Shown: positions 26,778 to 35,652 of the stretch, piece by piece
Position numbering within the stretch: the stretch's first letter is position 1
How the letters are laid out: each line of letters opens with the position of its first letter
Source of the DNA: Chitinophaga terrae (ex Kim and Jung 2007)
Lineage (GTDB): Bacteria; Bacteroidota; Bacteroidia; Chitinophagales; Chitinophagaceae
Assembly: GCF_900107795.1 (NCBI RefSeq)
Contig: NZ_FNRL01000020.1
Location: 1 to 64,000, forward strand
Length of the DNA: 64,000 bases
Reading direction: 5' to 3'
Translations under genes and position numbers: made by a program
The notes under the pieces: generated by a model
Seen by the model: the letters and a program-made list of their open reading frames with translations, nothing else
Databases searched by the model: none
Told to the model about the DNA's origin: nothing

Positions 26778-29225
26778 ATGAAAAATATAAAAGGTTTATT
26801 GCTGGCCAAATGTTTTTTGGTATTGCCTTCTTTGCTTTGGGCGCAGGACAGGATAAAACAGGAATTGGAAACACGGAAAACCGGGCTGCCTAACGGATGG
26901 ACGATCACGCCCGCCGGCGCCCAGCTTCAACTGGGAGATCTGCCCTTAAACCTCGTGATCAGCCATAATAAAAAACTGGCTGCGGTTACCAACAACGGGC
27001 AAAGTACGCAGACCATTGAACTGATAGATATTGCTCAAAAAAAGAAGGTCGACAGCATCGTGATTGCAAAATCGTGGTATGGACTGGCTTTCTCGTCTAA
27101 AGACGACCTGTTGTATGCATCCGGGGGGCACGACAATATGATCAGGATCTATGGCATCAACAAGGGCAAATTATCCCTGAACGATTCCATTGTATTAGGT
27201 AAGCCCTGGCCCAACAAAATTGGTATAGCCGGGCTGGAGATCGACGACAAGATCCGGAAAGAGTTGTATGTAGTCACCAGGGAAGATAAACAGCTTTATG
27301 TGATAGATCTTCTTCATAAAACAATAAAAACAAAGATCGATCTAGGAGCGGAAGGTTATACCTGTAAACTGTCGCCCGATCTCAAACGTTTATACGTCAG
27401 TGTTTGGGGCGCGAAAAAATTGCTGGTATGGGATACAGACCAGGGAAAAGTAGTGCAGGAGATTGCCGTAGGAAGCCATCCGAACGAAATTACCTTCAGC
27501 AGGAATGGCAAATGGTTATATGTTGCGAATGCAAACGATAACTCTGTTTCTGTGATCAATACCGCGAAAGGCCAGGTGGTGGAAACCCTGAATGCAGCTT
27601 TGTACCCAAACGCGCCTAGCGGTTCTACAAGTAATGGAGTAGCGCTGTCTGACGATGGAAAAACATTGTATATAGCTAATGCAGATAATAATTGCCTGGC
27701 GGTTTTTGATGTCAGTCAACCTGGCAAGTCGCAGTCTAAAGGCTTTATTCCTGTAGGCTGGTACCCTACCAACGTGAAAGTGGTGAATAAGGAGATATTG
27801 GTAACCAATGGCAAGGGGATGTCTTCCATGGCTAATCCGCATGGTCCGAATCCGACCGACAGAAAGGAGAAGGTGGATAGGCATGCCGGCGACAGGAACA
27901 AGCCGCAGGAAATTCAATATATAGCCGGTCTTTTTAAAGGAACACTGAGTTTTATTGACCAACCGGGACCAGGAGTACTGTCGGTCTATTCGCAGGCTGT
28001 TTACCGGAATACGCCTTACTCGAAAGATAAGGAGCTTAATGCAGAAGGCGAAGTGGGGAACCCGGTACCGATGAAGGTGGGAGAGCCTTCGCCGATCAAA
28101 TATATTTTTTATGTGATCAAGGAGAACCGGACTTACGACCAGGTGTTGGGAGATCTGGCCCAGGGAAACGGTGATCCGAACCTTTGCCTGTTCGGTGAAA
28201 AGATAACGCCTAATCAGCATAAGATAGTTAGGGACTTTGTATTGCTGGATAATTTTTATGTAGATGCAGAAGTGAGTGCAGATGGACATAACTGGAGCAT
28301 GGGCGCCTATGCGACGGATTACCTGGAAAAAACCTGGCCTTCAAGTTATGGAGGCAGGGGAGGAACCTATGGAGGAGAAGGGGAAAGGGAGATAGCCAAC
28401 AACAGGGACGGTTTCATCTGGGACAATGCAAAACGTCATAATATCACATACCGGTCGTATGGCGAATTTGCGGACGATGGAAAAGCGAATGTCAAATCGC
28501 TGGAAGGTCATTTTGCAACGAACTATTCGGGCTACGATCTCAGCATCGCCGATACCACCCGTTTCAGGCAGTGGAAAGCCGATTTTGATGAATTGATTAA
28601 AGAAGGAAGAGTACCGCAATTGACTACCCTTCGTTTCGGTAACGATCATACCGAGGGAATGAGAGCCGGCAAAAAAACGCCTTATGCACATGTTGCAGAC
28701 AATGACCTGGCGGTAGGTATGTTCGTTGATTATATCAGTAAAAGCCCGGTTTGGAAAGAATGTGTAATTTTTATCCTGGAAGATGATGCGCAGAATGGGC
28801 CCGATCATGTGGATGCGCATCGGAGCCCGGCCTATGTGATCAGCCCTTACGTTAAAAGAAAATACGTTGATCATACCATGTACTCAACTTCAGGAATGCT
28901 GAGAACCATTGAACTGATCCTGGGAATGAAACCAATGACCCAGTTCGATGCCGCCGCAAAACCAATGTGGAGAGCGTTTACGAATACGCCTGATTATACG
29001 GCGTTTGATCATCTTCCGGCCAATGTTGATCTTACCGAAAGAAACCCGGAAAGCGGGAAACTCGCGCAGTTAAGCAGCAAGTTCGACTGGTCTAAGGAAG
29101 ATGCGGTTCCGGACCTGATCTTTAACGAGATCCTCTGGCAGGGTTTGAAAGGCGAAAGCGCGCCGTCTCCCACACGGGCAGCCTTCTTAAAGGTGAACAG
29201 CAAAAAGGAGGAGGATGATGATTGA
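26778..29225 (+). CDS. YncE-like propeller/phosphoesterase fusion protein
   Basis: An exported 815-residue protein. It has a signal peptide (about 1-22, LPSLLWAQ) and an N-terminal seven-bladed propeller of the YncE/cytochrome-D1 type (about 40-400, with repeats such as LYVANANDNSVSVINTAKG and LYIANADNNCLAVFD). A phosphoesterase domain of the phospholipase C/acid phosphatase family (PF04185) follows at about 440-770, with VIKENRTYDQVLGD at its start and the metal-binding EDDAQNGPDHVDAHRSP near its end. It probably hydrolyses a phosphodiester or phosphomonoester in the periplasm or outside the cell; the substrate is unknown. It is a single gene with its own terminator. Confidence 0.87.
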   Translation: MKNIKGLLLAKCFLVLPSLLWAQDRIKQELETRKTGLPNGWTITPAGAQLQLGDLPLNLVISHNKKLAAVTNNGQSTQTIELIDIAQKKKVDSIVIAKSWYGLAFSSKDDLLYASGGHDNMIRIYGINKGKLSLNDSIVLGKPWPNKIGIAGLEIDDKIRKELYVVTREDKQLYVIDLLHKTIKTKIDLGAEGYTCKLSPDLKRLYVSVWGAKKLLVWDTDQGKVVQEIAVGSHPNEITFSRNGKWLYVANANDNSVSVINTAKGQVVETLNAALYPNAPSGSTSNGVALSDDGKTLYIANADNNCLAVFDVSQPGKSQSKGFIPVGWYPTNVKVVNKEILVTNGKGMSSMANPHGPNPTDRKEKVDRHAGDRNKPQEIQYIAGLFKGTLSFIDQPGPGVLSVYSQAVYRNTPYSKDKELNAEGEVGNPVPMKVGEPSPIKYIFYVIKENRTYDQVLGDLAQGNGDPNLCLFGEKITPNQHKIVRDFVLLDNFYVDAEVSADGHNWSMGAYATDYLEKTWPSSYGGRGGTYGGEGEREIANNRDGFIWDNAKRHNITYRSYGEFADDGKANVKSLEGHFATNYSGYDLSIADTTRFRQWKADFDELIKEGRVPQLTTLRFGNDHTEGMRAGKKTPYAHVADNDLAVGMFVDYISKSPVWKECVIFILEDDAQNGPDHVDAHRSPAYVISPYVKRKYVDHTMYSTSGMLRTIELILGMKPMTQFDAAAKPMWRAFTNTPDYTAFDHLPANVDLTERNPESGKLAQLSSKFDWSKEDAVPDLIFNEILWQGLKGESAPSPTRAAFLKVNSKKEEDDD

Positions 29226-29240
29226 TAAACGATAAAAAAG

Positions 29241-29275
29241 AGCCGCTTAGACTTCGTAAGTTAAGCGGCTTTTTT
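29241..29275. terminator. Strong bidirectional terminator
   Basis: The stem AGCCGCTTA (29241-29249) with TAAGCGGCT (29262-29270) is extended inward by ACTT/AAGT with one bulged G. It is flanked by an A-run on the left and TTTTTATT on the right, and lies between two convergent genes. It should work in both directions. Confidence 0.9.
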
Positions 29276-29280
29276 ATTAC

Positions 29281-29727
29281 TTAATTCCAGTTATCGATCT
29301 TGACATCAAACGGGTGGGGATTGCCTTTCCCTGTTTCAACCAACGACTTCAGGCTCATAAGAAATATAGCCCATTTAGTGCTGCAATGATACATGAACTC
29401 AACCGGCTCTCTCCAGTTTTGTTGACTGAATAAGAGGATCACATAGTCGCCGTCCTTTTTCAGTTCAAAATTCAGGGTTGTACCTACCCATTCCCGGGGG
29501 CCGGCTACTACTTCCCATTGAACCAGGCGGTTAGTATCGAGCTTCGTAACTTCCATATCAAACCCATCTGTACCGAACCTGAATTCGATAACATTCCCTA
29601 CTTTGTCGCCTTCCCCTTTAGTGTCGGTAGTCCACCAGCCTGCGAGGCCATCCCTGGTCGTCAACGCGCGGTAAACATCATCGATTGATGCGTTTTTAAA
29701 CCCTATACGGTGTAAGATATTTGCCAT
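29281..29727 (-). CDS. SRPBCC (AHSA1-type) domain protein
   Basis: A small soluble protein of 148 residues with the START/Bet v1-like fold of the AHSA1 family. Typical features are the N-terminal strand and helix IDDVYRALTTRDGLAGWWT, the strand GNVIEFRFG and a C-terminal long helix (WAIFLMSLKSLVETGKG). Such proteins bind hydrophobic ligands or polyketide-like molecules, or act as stress proteins; no ligand can be inferred. It stands alone after the terminator shared with the phosphoesterase gene. Confidence 0.85.
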   Translation of the reverse strand: MANILHRIGFKNASIDDVYRALTTRDGLAGWWTTDTKGEGDKVGNVIEFRFGTDGFDMEVTKLDTNRLVQWEVVAGPREWVGTTLNFELKKDGDYVILLFSQQNWREPVEFMYHCSTKWAIFLMSLKSLVETGKGNPHPFDVKIDNWN

Positions 29728-29823
29728 CGGTCATTGTTTTTATAAAGGTATTTTTTTAAATGATAGTACATGGGGGTAAAATGGACAATGTTAGGGGGGA
29801 GGATGGACAAGTGCGGGAAAGCA

Positions 29824-29894
29824 AAACCCTATCAACTATTTCTGTTCATCATCTTTTAAGATCAGATGTTGAAAAAAGAATGTTGATAGGGTTT
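29824..29894 (-). terminator. 13-bp inverted repeat after GH39 pseudogene
   Basis: AAACCCTATCAAC (29824-29836) and GTTGATAGGGTTT (29882-29894) are perfect 13-bp arms around 45 nt that contain a second small palindrome (ATCTTTTAAGAT). It lies 33 bp after the stop codon of the GH39 pseudogene and ends in TTTT on the minus strand. It is either a branched terminator or the footprint of a small mobile element. Confidence 0.45.
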
Positions 29895-29927
29895 ATAAGT
29901 AGGAGTTCGACTATGCAGCTATGACAT

Positions 29928-31186
29928 TTACAGCCTCACAATATTCACCAGGCAAACATCATTCTCCCGCATATCAATCGTTTCTGCAAACGATTCGTTT
30001 TTATTGATTGTTACAATCTTTCTATAGATAGCCGCTCCGTCGTTCTGCTTTTTGATCTGCTCTACCGCTGTCCTGTTAAGCTGTGCAGGCCGGCCCATCG
30101 CCAGGTAGGTGGTATACGCGTCGTTGCATCCATAGCCGACTTTATAGAGCTCTACTGAATAGGCGCCTGCGGGAAGCTCTTTGATATTGAGTCTGAGCTT
30201 TCCTTTAGATTTTGAAGGCAGGTCGCGGATATAATATTTCTGGTTATGTACCGAGTCGCCCGGATGGGTGTTGGTAAAATCCCATACCAATGCCTGTACA
30301 TTACCTGAACTGTCGCGGCACACCCAGGACGACGAATCTTTATTCGTAAGTTCCGTACTTCCCAGGCGGTTCATAAACTGGTAGGCGTAGAACACAGGTT
30401 TATTAATGCCCTGGATGGTCAGCATACCGAAGCCCCCATGGAAAGGAGTGAAACGCGGCCCAGGTTCTTCGAAGATATCTGTGAACACCCAGTACGACAT
30501 GGAATTAGCCGCATGCCCTACTTGCTTGAGTTTTTGCAACACATATGCTGCTTCATGGTAACTGTCGTGGATCGGATCGGCAGGCGTATAGGAGGCGCTC
30601 CATTCTGTATAATGCAGTTCCAGTTCAGGCATGCCGGCTGCCTGGATTTCGGACCTCGACTGGAGTACTTCTCCACTTACACTCATCGGGTTTTTGTCGA
30701 GCACCGTTCCCGATTGACCGAATTTGGCGGCGTTACATTTCCCCGCCACCAGAAGATGGTCTTGTTTCCGCTGGCCAGCCTGGATGGCATGAAACCCAGT
30801 TCAACGAAGGGCTTCATGCCTATGCTATGCAGGAAGTCGAACAAGGCGTCTACATACATAAAGTTATACTGCGGGTTTCCTTTTTCATCTTCTGTATAAA
30901 TAGCCATTTCATCCCCCAATAAACCATGCATACGGATATACCTGAAACCACATTCTTTCCTGACATAAGCCAGCTGCTGCTGCCAGTCGGCCCGTAATCC
31001 TTCCGCTGCGCGTCCCGCGCCCACGCATTCATTCAGCATAGTGGTAAGTGGTCCTGCAACGGCGTTGTAGTTTACATCCACTATCCGTTCTGGTTGGGTT
31101 GCTGCACGTTTCCCGTGGTTTTGCGCCAGGAGGCTGTTTGTTGCCATTACCAGCGTCATTACCATCAAACTTAATTTTCTATTCAT
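29928..31186 (-). pseudogene. GH39 beta-xylosidase, internally deleted and frameshifted
   Basis: Two reading frames encode parts of one secreted GH39 beta-xylosidase. The first part (31186 to about 30730) has the signal peptide (ending SLLAQ) and the barrel start (FRYIRMHGLLGDEM, FVELGFMPS, WWRGNVTPP). The second part (about 30728 to 29928, a different frame) resumes at FGQSGTVLDKNPMSVSG and continues through the nucleophile region LHYTEWSASYTP, SYWVFTDIFEEPGP and the C-terminal beta-domain. In full-length GH39 proteins (about 500 residues) these points are separated by some 120-150 residues that contain the acid/base NEP motif, which is missing here. The break lies at about 30721-30730. No functional enzyme is expected. 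The gene follows the GH5 gene by 80 bp. Confidence 0.85.
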
Positions 31187-31266
31187 TTGTTTATTATTAA
31201 TTAATCTCTACCACTCAGCGAGCCATTGATCTGTCTTGCAGCTTTAACAGCAGGCAATGCCTGTTG

Positions 31267-32727
31267 TTATTTCGTTCCTGCCATAATCGCATTAATAGTA
31301 CGTTGGTCGCGAACTGTATTATTACGTCTGTCCAGCGCCCCGCCCGTATCCCAGAAGAACGGTTTTAATCCATTGGAGACAGCCTGTTTTGTTGAGAAGG
31401 TAATCCAGTAATCAACTGATGCGTTGTGTTTATCCAGCTCCTTGGGCGTGGTTCGGCGATACGCTCCGTATTCGCCCAGCAGAACGGGGATCTCTTTATC
31501 TATGAACTGTTGTTTTATTTGGCGGTAGTAGGCGATCAAATCCGGTTCTTCGCCATAGGTAGGATTTCTATCGGGTTCAATGGCAGAATGGTTGCCCTCA
31601 CCCCAATAATAAACCATCTTGCCCCATGATACGTCTTCATTCAGGAAGGTGAACTGGGAAGGGGTATAGTTATGATCTTCATACATCAGGCGTTTGGGAG
31701 TGGAATCTGCAGGCATGGATTTAAAATAATGCGGAGAGCCCTGTACAACTAATGCACGGTACGTATTTCGGCCGCCGGTGGAGCGAACGGCATCAACAAA
31801 GGTCTGGTGGTAGGTTGCGAGTACCGCCATGTTCGTTGGGTTGTCGGCGTTCGGCTCATTGGCGCTGGCAAACATCAGGTGTTCGTCAAAGTCGCGCATC
31901 GCGGTGGCAATCTGTTCCCAGAAAGCCTTTTGCTTGGCGTTTACAGAATCCTGTTTCGCCGGGGTACAGTTGTTTTCCAGCCAGCCGCCATCCCAGTGAA
32001 TGTTAAGCAAAACATACATGTCGTTATTGACGCAGTATTGCACTACCTGTTTTACCCTGTTCATCCAGTTGTCGTCTATCTTCCCTGTGAGTTTGTCTGA
32101 ATACTGGTTCCATGAACATGGAAGTCTTATGGCATTGAACCCTTGTTGCTTAACGAATTTTATATAGCTCTCCGAGATCAGCGGATTGCCCCAGGCTGTT
32201 TCGCCGCCTATTGCTTCGAGGGTGTTGCCGATATTCCATCCGACTTTGATCTTTGCTGCAAGTTGAACGGCGTTGCTTTCCATACCGTTGATATCCGCAG
32301 GCTTGGGAGATGTATTATAACTCGGATATAACCTGCCTGGCTGGCTAACGGAAACTCTCTGGGCCAGGCCGTTATCTGCCGAAATTGTTAAGATCACAGA
32401 CCGTGTAGTGCCTGATGTATTGGGCGATGCGGTTAGTTTTATGCTGGTTTTCGGACCGCTTCCTTTTGTTGAACTGACTTCCAGCCAGGAAGCCATGTTT
32501 ACGATATTCCATTGTGCGTTTGCGGATACCACCAGGTCCGATGTTCCTCCCTCGGGAAGGAACGAGATCTCTGTCGCGGAAACTCCCAATTCGGGTGCGG
32601 GGTTTCCTTTCTTCCCGCATTGAATGGAAGAAATAATGGCAATGAGGAAAAAGAAGAATGTGATTGCAGCGGGTATGCGGATACGCATTTGAGTCACTAA
32701 ACTGGCGCTTAGGAGGTTTTTTTTCAT
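31267..32727 (-). CDS. BACON-GH5 endoglycanase lipoprotein
   Basis: A glycoside hydrolase of family 5 (486 residues) with a lipoprotein-type signal (ISSIQC, C37). An in-frame ATG at 32688 would give a shorter, equally good signal. Residues 45-132 form a BACON domain (Ig-like, seen in Bacteroidota glycanases as spacer or mucin binder). The TIM barrel spans 150-485 with IGNTLEAIGGETAWGNP, acid/base E291 in SANEP, and nucleophile E419 in LLGEYGA. It most resembles endo-beta-1,4-glucanases, xyloglucanases or xylanases of the GH5_4 kind; the substrate is uncertain. It is followed by the broken GH39 gene, and a 21-bp direct repeat lies upstream. Confidence 0.9.
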   Translation of the reverse strand: MKKNLLSASLVTQMRIRIPAAITFFFFLIAIISSIQCGKKGNPAPELGVSATEISFLPEGGTSDLVVSANAQWNIVNMASWLEVSSTKGSGPKTSIKLTASPNTSGTTRSVILTISADNGLAQRVSVSQPGRLYPSYNTSPKPADINGMESNAVQLAAKIKVGWNIGNTLEAIGGETAWGNPLISESYIKFVKQQGFNAIRLPCSWNQYSDKLTGKIDDNWMNRVKQVVQYCVNNDMYVLLNIHWDGGWLENNCTPAKQDSVNAKQKAFWEQIATAMRDFDEHLMFASANEPNADNPTNMAVLATYHQTFVDAVRSTGGRNTYRALVVQGSPHYFKSMPADSTPKRLMYEDHNYTPSQFTFLNEDVSWGKMVYYWGEGNHSAIEPDRNPTYGEEPDLIAYYRQIKQQFIDKEIPVLLGEYGAYRRTTPKELDKHNASVDYWITFSTKQAVSNGLKPFFWDTGGALDRRNNTVRDQRTINAIMAGTK

Positions 32728-32784
32728 GTACGTGGATTTTTTGGGGTAAATCTATAATGCAGGCGGCTCAAACAGGGTCGTGTA

Positions 32785-32817
32785 ATGTTTCAAATCGGGG
32801 TATAAATGTTGCAAATC
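32785..32817 (-). promoter_or_regulatory. 21-bp-periodic direct repeat upstream of GH5 gene
   Basis: ATGTTTCAAATC (32785-32796) and ATGTTGCAAATC (32806-32817) match at 11 of 12 bases with start points exactly 21 bp apart, two DNA turns. This is the geometry expected for a dimeric AraC-type binding site, placed 58-90 bp before the GH5 start codon and just after the 3' end of the hybrid regulator gene. A regulator-binding role is inference. Confidence 0.5.
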
Positions 32818-32823
32818 CATTTT

Positions 32824-35592
32824 CTACATCTTCGCTCCATACTTCTCCTTATACGCTTTCGGCGTCATTCCTGTAATTTTTTTAAAGGAAGTAGAAAAAT
32901 AAGAAGGAGTAGAGAAACCTGTTTCGTAAGCTATTTCAGCAAAAGACAGGTTATCGTACTGTATCAGGTACTTCGCTTTTTGTACCCGTTGTAAAAGAAT
33001 GTATTCTGTAATGCTTACATCCAGCAAAGGTTTGGTTTTCCTGTACAACTGGATCTTGGAAAGTCCCATTTCATCGCAGAGATCCTGGATCGAGAAATTC
33101 TCGTTCGAGAGGTTCTTTTCTATGATCGCGTTGAAACCGGAGAGGAACGCTTTTTCACTTTTGTTGGCCTGTGGCAGCGCCTCCCTGGGTATGTCGGCTG
33201 TCAGGTGGGTTTTCAACCGCTGGCGGTTTTCCAGCAGGTTGTTAATGGTTTCTTCTAATACTTCGCTGTTGAATGGTTTGGTGATATAGGCGTCGACGTT
33301 TGTTTTCAGTCCTGCAACTTTTTGTTCGTCGGTTGTTTTAGCCGTTAACAGGATGATGGGAATATGAGAGGTCCGGATATCTGCTTTCAGTACCTGGGCC
33401 ATTTCCAAACCATCGGTTTGCGGCATCATGATATCTGAAATGACCAGGTCGGGCATTTCTTCGAACGTCAGGCGGGCGCCTTCGGTACCGTTTTTTGCTG
33501 TGATAACTGCAAACCTGGAACTGAGGCGGTTAGCGAGGAAGGCCCTCAGGTCGTCGTTGTCTTCCACGATAAGGATAGTGTTGCCGGTAGAAGAACCGTG
33601 TTCGGCGGGTTGCGGATGAATGGCCTGTGGAATAGCGCCTATGTTGTAATCGGCGATCCAGGTATCCATTTCGCTGTTGTAGCCCCAGTCTTTGACCGGT
33701 ACGATCTGGTCGTCGGTGTACTGGTCTTTTCCCATAGGAAGGGTAATGGTAAATGCGGTGCCCTTGTTCTTTTCGCTGTCAGCCACAATGGTTCCGTGGT
33801 GCAGTTCTACCAACTCTTTCGAAAGCGCAAGACCGATGCCGCTGCCATTTTGATTATGCACATCTCCATAGTAAAAGAAATCGAAAATCCGTTCTTTATC
33901 CTGTGCGCTTAACCCGAACCCCGAATCTGCCACTTTTATGGATACGGTGTTCGAGTCGTCATGTTTTTCCACGATCACATAAATATGCCCCGCGTCGGCG
34001 GTGAACTTAAAGGCATTGGATAATATATTGAAGAATACTTTCTCGATTTTCTCGGGGTCGATCCAGAGTTTGACAGATGATTCTTTGGTGATCATCCGGC
34101 AGTCGATCTGGTGCTGCCTGGCCAGTCCTTTAAATGCGTCGATAATGTCGTTAATGAAAGGAAGCATATCCACTTCCTGTATCTTCAGCCGCATTTTGTT
34201 CAACTCCAGCTTGCGGAAATCCATCAATTGGTTTACCAGCAGCGAGAGGCGGGATGCGCTTTTCTTGATGAGGGCAAACTGCGAGCGTATATGCGGAGGC
34301 GTTCTAGGATTTTGCAGGCATTCGTCTGTTGGCGCAAGGATGAGGGTAAGCGGTGTTTTTAATTCGTGCGAGATATTAGTGAAAAAGTTGCTCTTTTGTT
34401 CGCTGGCTTGTTGCACCTGCTGGGCCATTTCCTTAATCTGCTCGCTCTGGGAGCGGATTTCATGGTTTTGCGACTGAAGCAGCTTATATGCTTTTATATT
34501 CTTCCTTCTTAAATAGATCAACAGGCCGGAGAGCATCAGGAGCAGGGCCAGGTTGCCAATTAATATAAGGATGAGGTTTTTCTGCGTCCTGAACGTTCTT
34601 GCCTGTTCTTTTAGCAGGCCGTCCTGGCGTACAATGTCCTTCTGTTGGGCAATCACCCTGTTGAACTGCTGTTGCAGCATTACCACGTTGGTACTGTCTA
34701 CGATAATGGTTCTCAGGAAATCGCGTTTCGGCGCTTCCTGCCCGTGAAGGATCTTTGCGGCTGCCCTGATAGCCTCGCCTCCCCCGGTCGGGTAGAGTAC
34801 CGAAGCCAATAATGACCTGTTTTCCACGAATTCCAGGCCTGTCCGGGGCTGTGCATCTACCCCGATAACCTTGATACCCGGAAATCCCAGTTCTTTACAG
34901 ATGGCGGCGGCAGTATTGGCCATCACATCGTTATGGGCAAATATCAGCCTGGTGTTCTGCAGCTCTTTTTTCATCCGGGGAAGCTGCCGTTGCACGCTGC
35001 CTTCCAGCCAGTCGCCCTGTATTACAGTAACGTTGATATGCGGGTAACGGGCAATTTCATCCCCGAATCCTTTTTCCCTTTGCAGGGCGGGAGTAGAGGA
35101 AGGAAGCCCGGTGATCTCTATAATATTGCCTGTTTTATCCAGGTAGCTTGCGGCATACTGCCCTGCCAGCCTGCCCACTTCAATATTATCGGCCCCGATA
35201 AATGAATTATAGGAATCAGAAGAAATGTTCCGGTCAACCACTACAACAGGGATACCTTGTTTATATAAACTGTCTATAACCGGTGTTAACGGCGCCGCCT
35301 CATTGGGCGAAACGATCAGCAGGTCTATTTTCCTGGCAGCCAGCTCCCTGATCTGCTGCACCTGTTCGGCGCTATTGTAGTTAGCCTGCCTGTAAAGAAT
35401 TTTCAGGTCTGGGTTAAATACCAGTTCCCGGTCGATCTCCTCCTTCATTTCCCTGCGCCAGGCATCCGCATCTCCCAGTTGGGAGATACCTATTAAATAA
35501 ATCTTCTCCTGCTTTTCCTGGCAGGCCGGAAGCAGCAGGAGAGAAAGCAGGGAAACCCATAGCAGGCGCCTAAAAGCTGTTTTGGAGATCAT
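32824..35592 (-). CDS. Hybrid two-component system with sugar-binding ectodomain (fructan regulator)
   Basis: A one-protein sensor/regulator of 922 residues. The start at 35592 (ATG) is preferred over an in-frame TTG 9 bp upstream. In order: a signal sequence with a Cys (LLLPAC), a periplasmic type I sugar-binding-protein domain (about 30-300, Peripla_BP_4, LacI-like), a membrane helix (340-362), a coiled coil, HisKA with H409 (ISHELKTP), HATPase_c (GSGIGLALS), a receiver with D720 (VISDIMMP) and an AraC-type HTH at the C-terminus. The architecture and the adjacent fructan operon match BT1754 of B. thetaiotaomicron, whose ectodomain binds fructose. It is read divergently from the operon it presumably activates. 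Confidence 0.93.
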   Translation of the reverse strand: MISKTAFRRLLWVSLLSLLLLPACQEKQEKIYLIGISQLGDADAWRREMKEEIDRELVFNPDLKILYRQANYNSAEQVQQIRELAARKIDLLIVSPNEAAPLTPVIDSLYKQGIPVVVVDRNISSDSYNSFIGADNIEVGRLAGQYAASYLDKTGNIIEITGLPSSTPALQREKGFGDEIARYPHINVTVIQGDWLEGSVQRQLPRMKKELQNTRLIFAHNDVMANTAAAICKELGFPGIKVIGVDAQPRTGLEFVENRSLLASVLYPTGGGEAIRAAAKILHGQEAPKRDFLRTIIVDSTNVVMLQQQFNRVIAQQKDIVRQDGLLKEQARTFRTQKNLILILIGNLALLLMLSGLLIYLRRKNIKAYKLLQSQNHEIRSQSEQIKEMAQQVQQASEQKSNFFTNISHELKTPLTLILAPTDECLQNPRTPPHIRSQFALIKKSASRLSLLVNQLMDFRKLELNKMRLKIQEVDMLPFINDIIDAFKGLARQHQIDCRMITKESSVKLWIDPEKIEKVFFNILSNAFKFTADAGHIYVIVEKHDDSNTVSIKVADSGFGLSAQDKERIFDFFYYGDVHNQNGSGIGLALSKELVELHHGTIVADSEKNKGTAFTITLPMGKDQYTDDQIVPVKDWGYNSEMDTWIADYNIGAIPQAIHPQPAEHGSSTGNTILIVEDNDDLRAFLANRLSSRFAVITAKNGTEGARLTFEEMPDLVISDIMMPQTDGLEMAQVLKADIRTSHIPIILLTAKTTDEQKVAGLKTNVDAYITKPFNSEVLEETINNLLENRQRLKTHLTADIPREALPQANKSEKAFLSGFNAIIEKNLSNENFSIQDLCDEMGLSKIQLYRKTKPLLDVSITEYILLQRVQKAKYLIQYDNLSFAEIAYETGFSTPSYFSTSFKKITGMTPKAYKEKYGAKM

Positions 35593-35598
35593 CGTTGC

Positions 35599-35606
35599 CA
35601 AAAATA
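35599..35606 (-). promoter_or_regulatory. Candidate -7 box of fructan regulator gene
   Basis: On the minus strand TATTTTTG (35606-35599) fits TAnnTTTG and lies 6 bp before the ATG at 35592. The nearest TTG is only 14 bp upstream, so the -33 box is weak. Confidence 0.35.
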
Positions 35607-35616
35607 GAAATAAAGC

Positions 35617-35652
35617 GATACAATTTTAAAATCTGCTGATACAAAAATTAAA
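35617..35652. promoter_or_regulatory. 21-bp-periodic direct repeat between fructan regulator and operon
   Basis: GATACAATTTTAAAA begins at 35617 and GATACAAAAATTAAAA at 35638, again 21 bp apart. They lie in the 209-bp region between the divergent regulator and the permease gene, a fitting place for an operator of the AraC-type effector domain. Part of the match is A/T-rich, so chance cannot be excluded. Confidence 0.45.

Noticed and set aside
27516-28289. Antisense open frame over the propeller-phosphoesterase gene
   Set aside because: No recognisable domain; entirely inside a well-supported gene.
30438-30899. Plus-strand open frame over the GH39 break point
   Set aside because: It owes its length to the GC-rich codon pattern of the damaged GH39 gene on the minus strand; no domain is visible.
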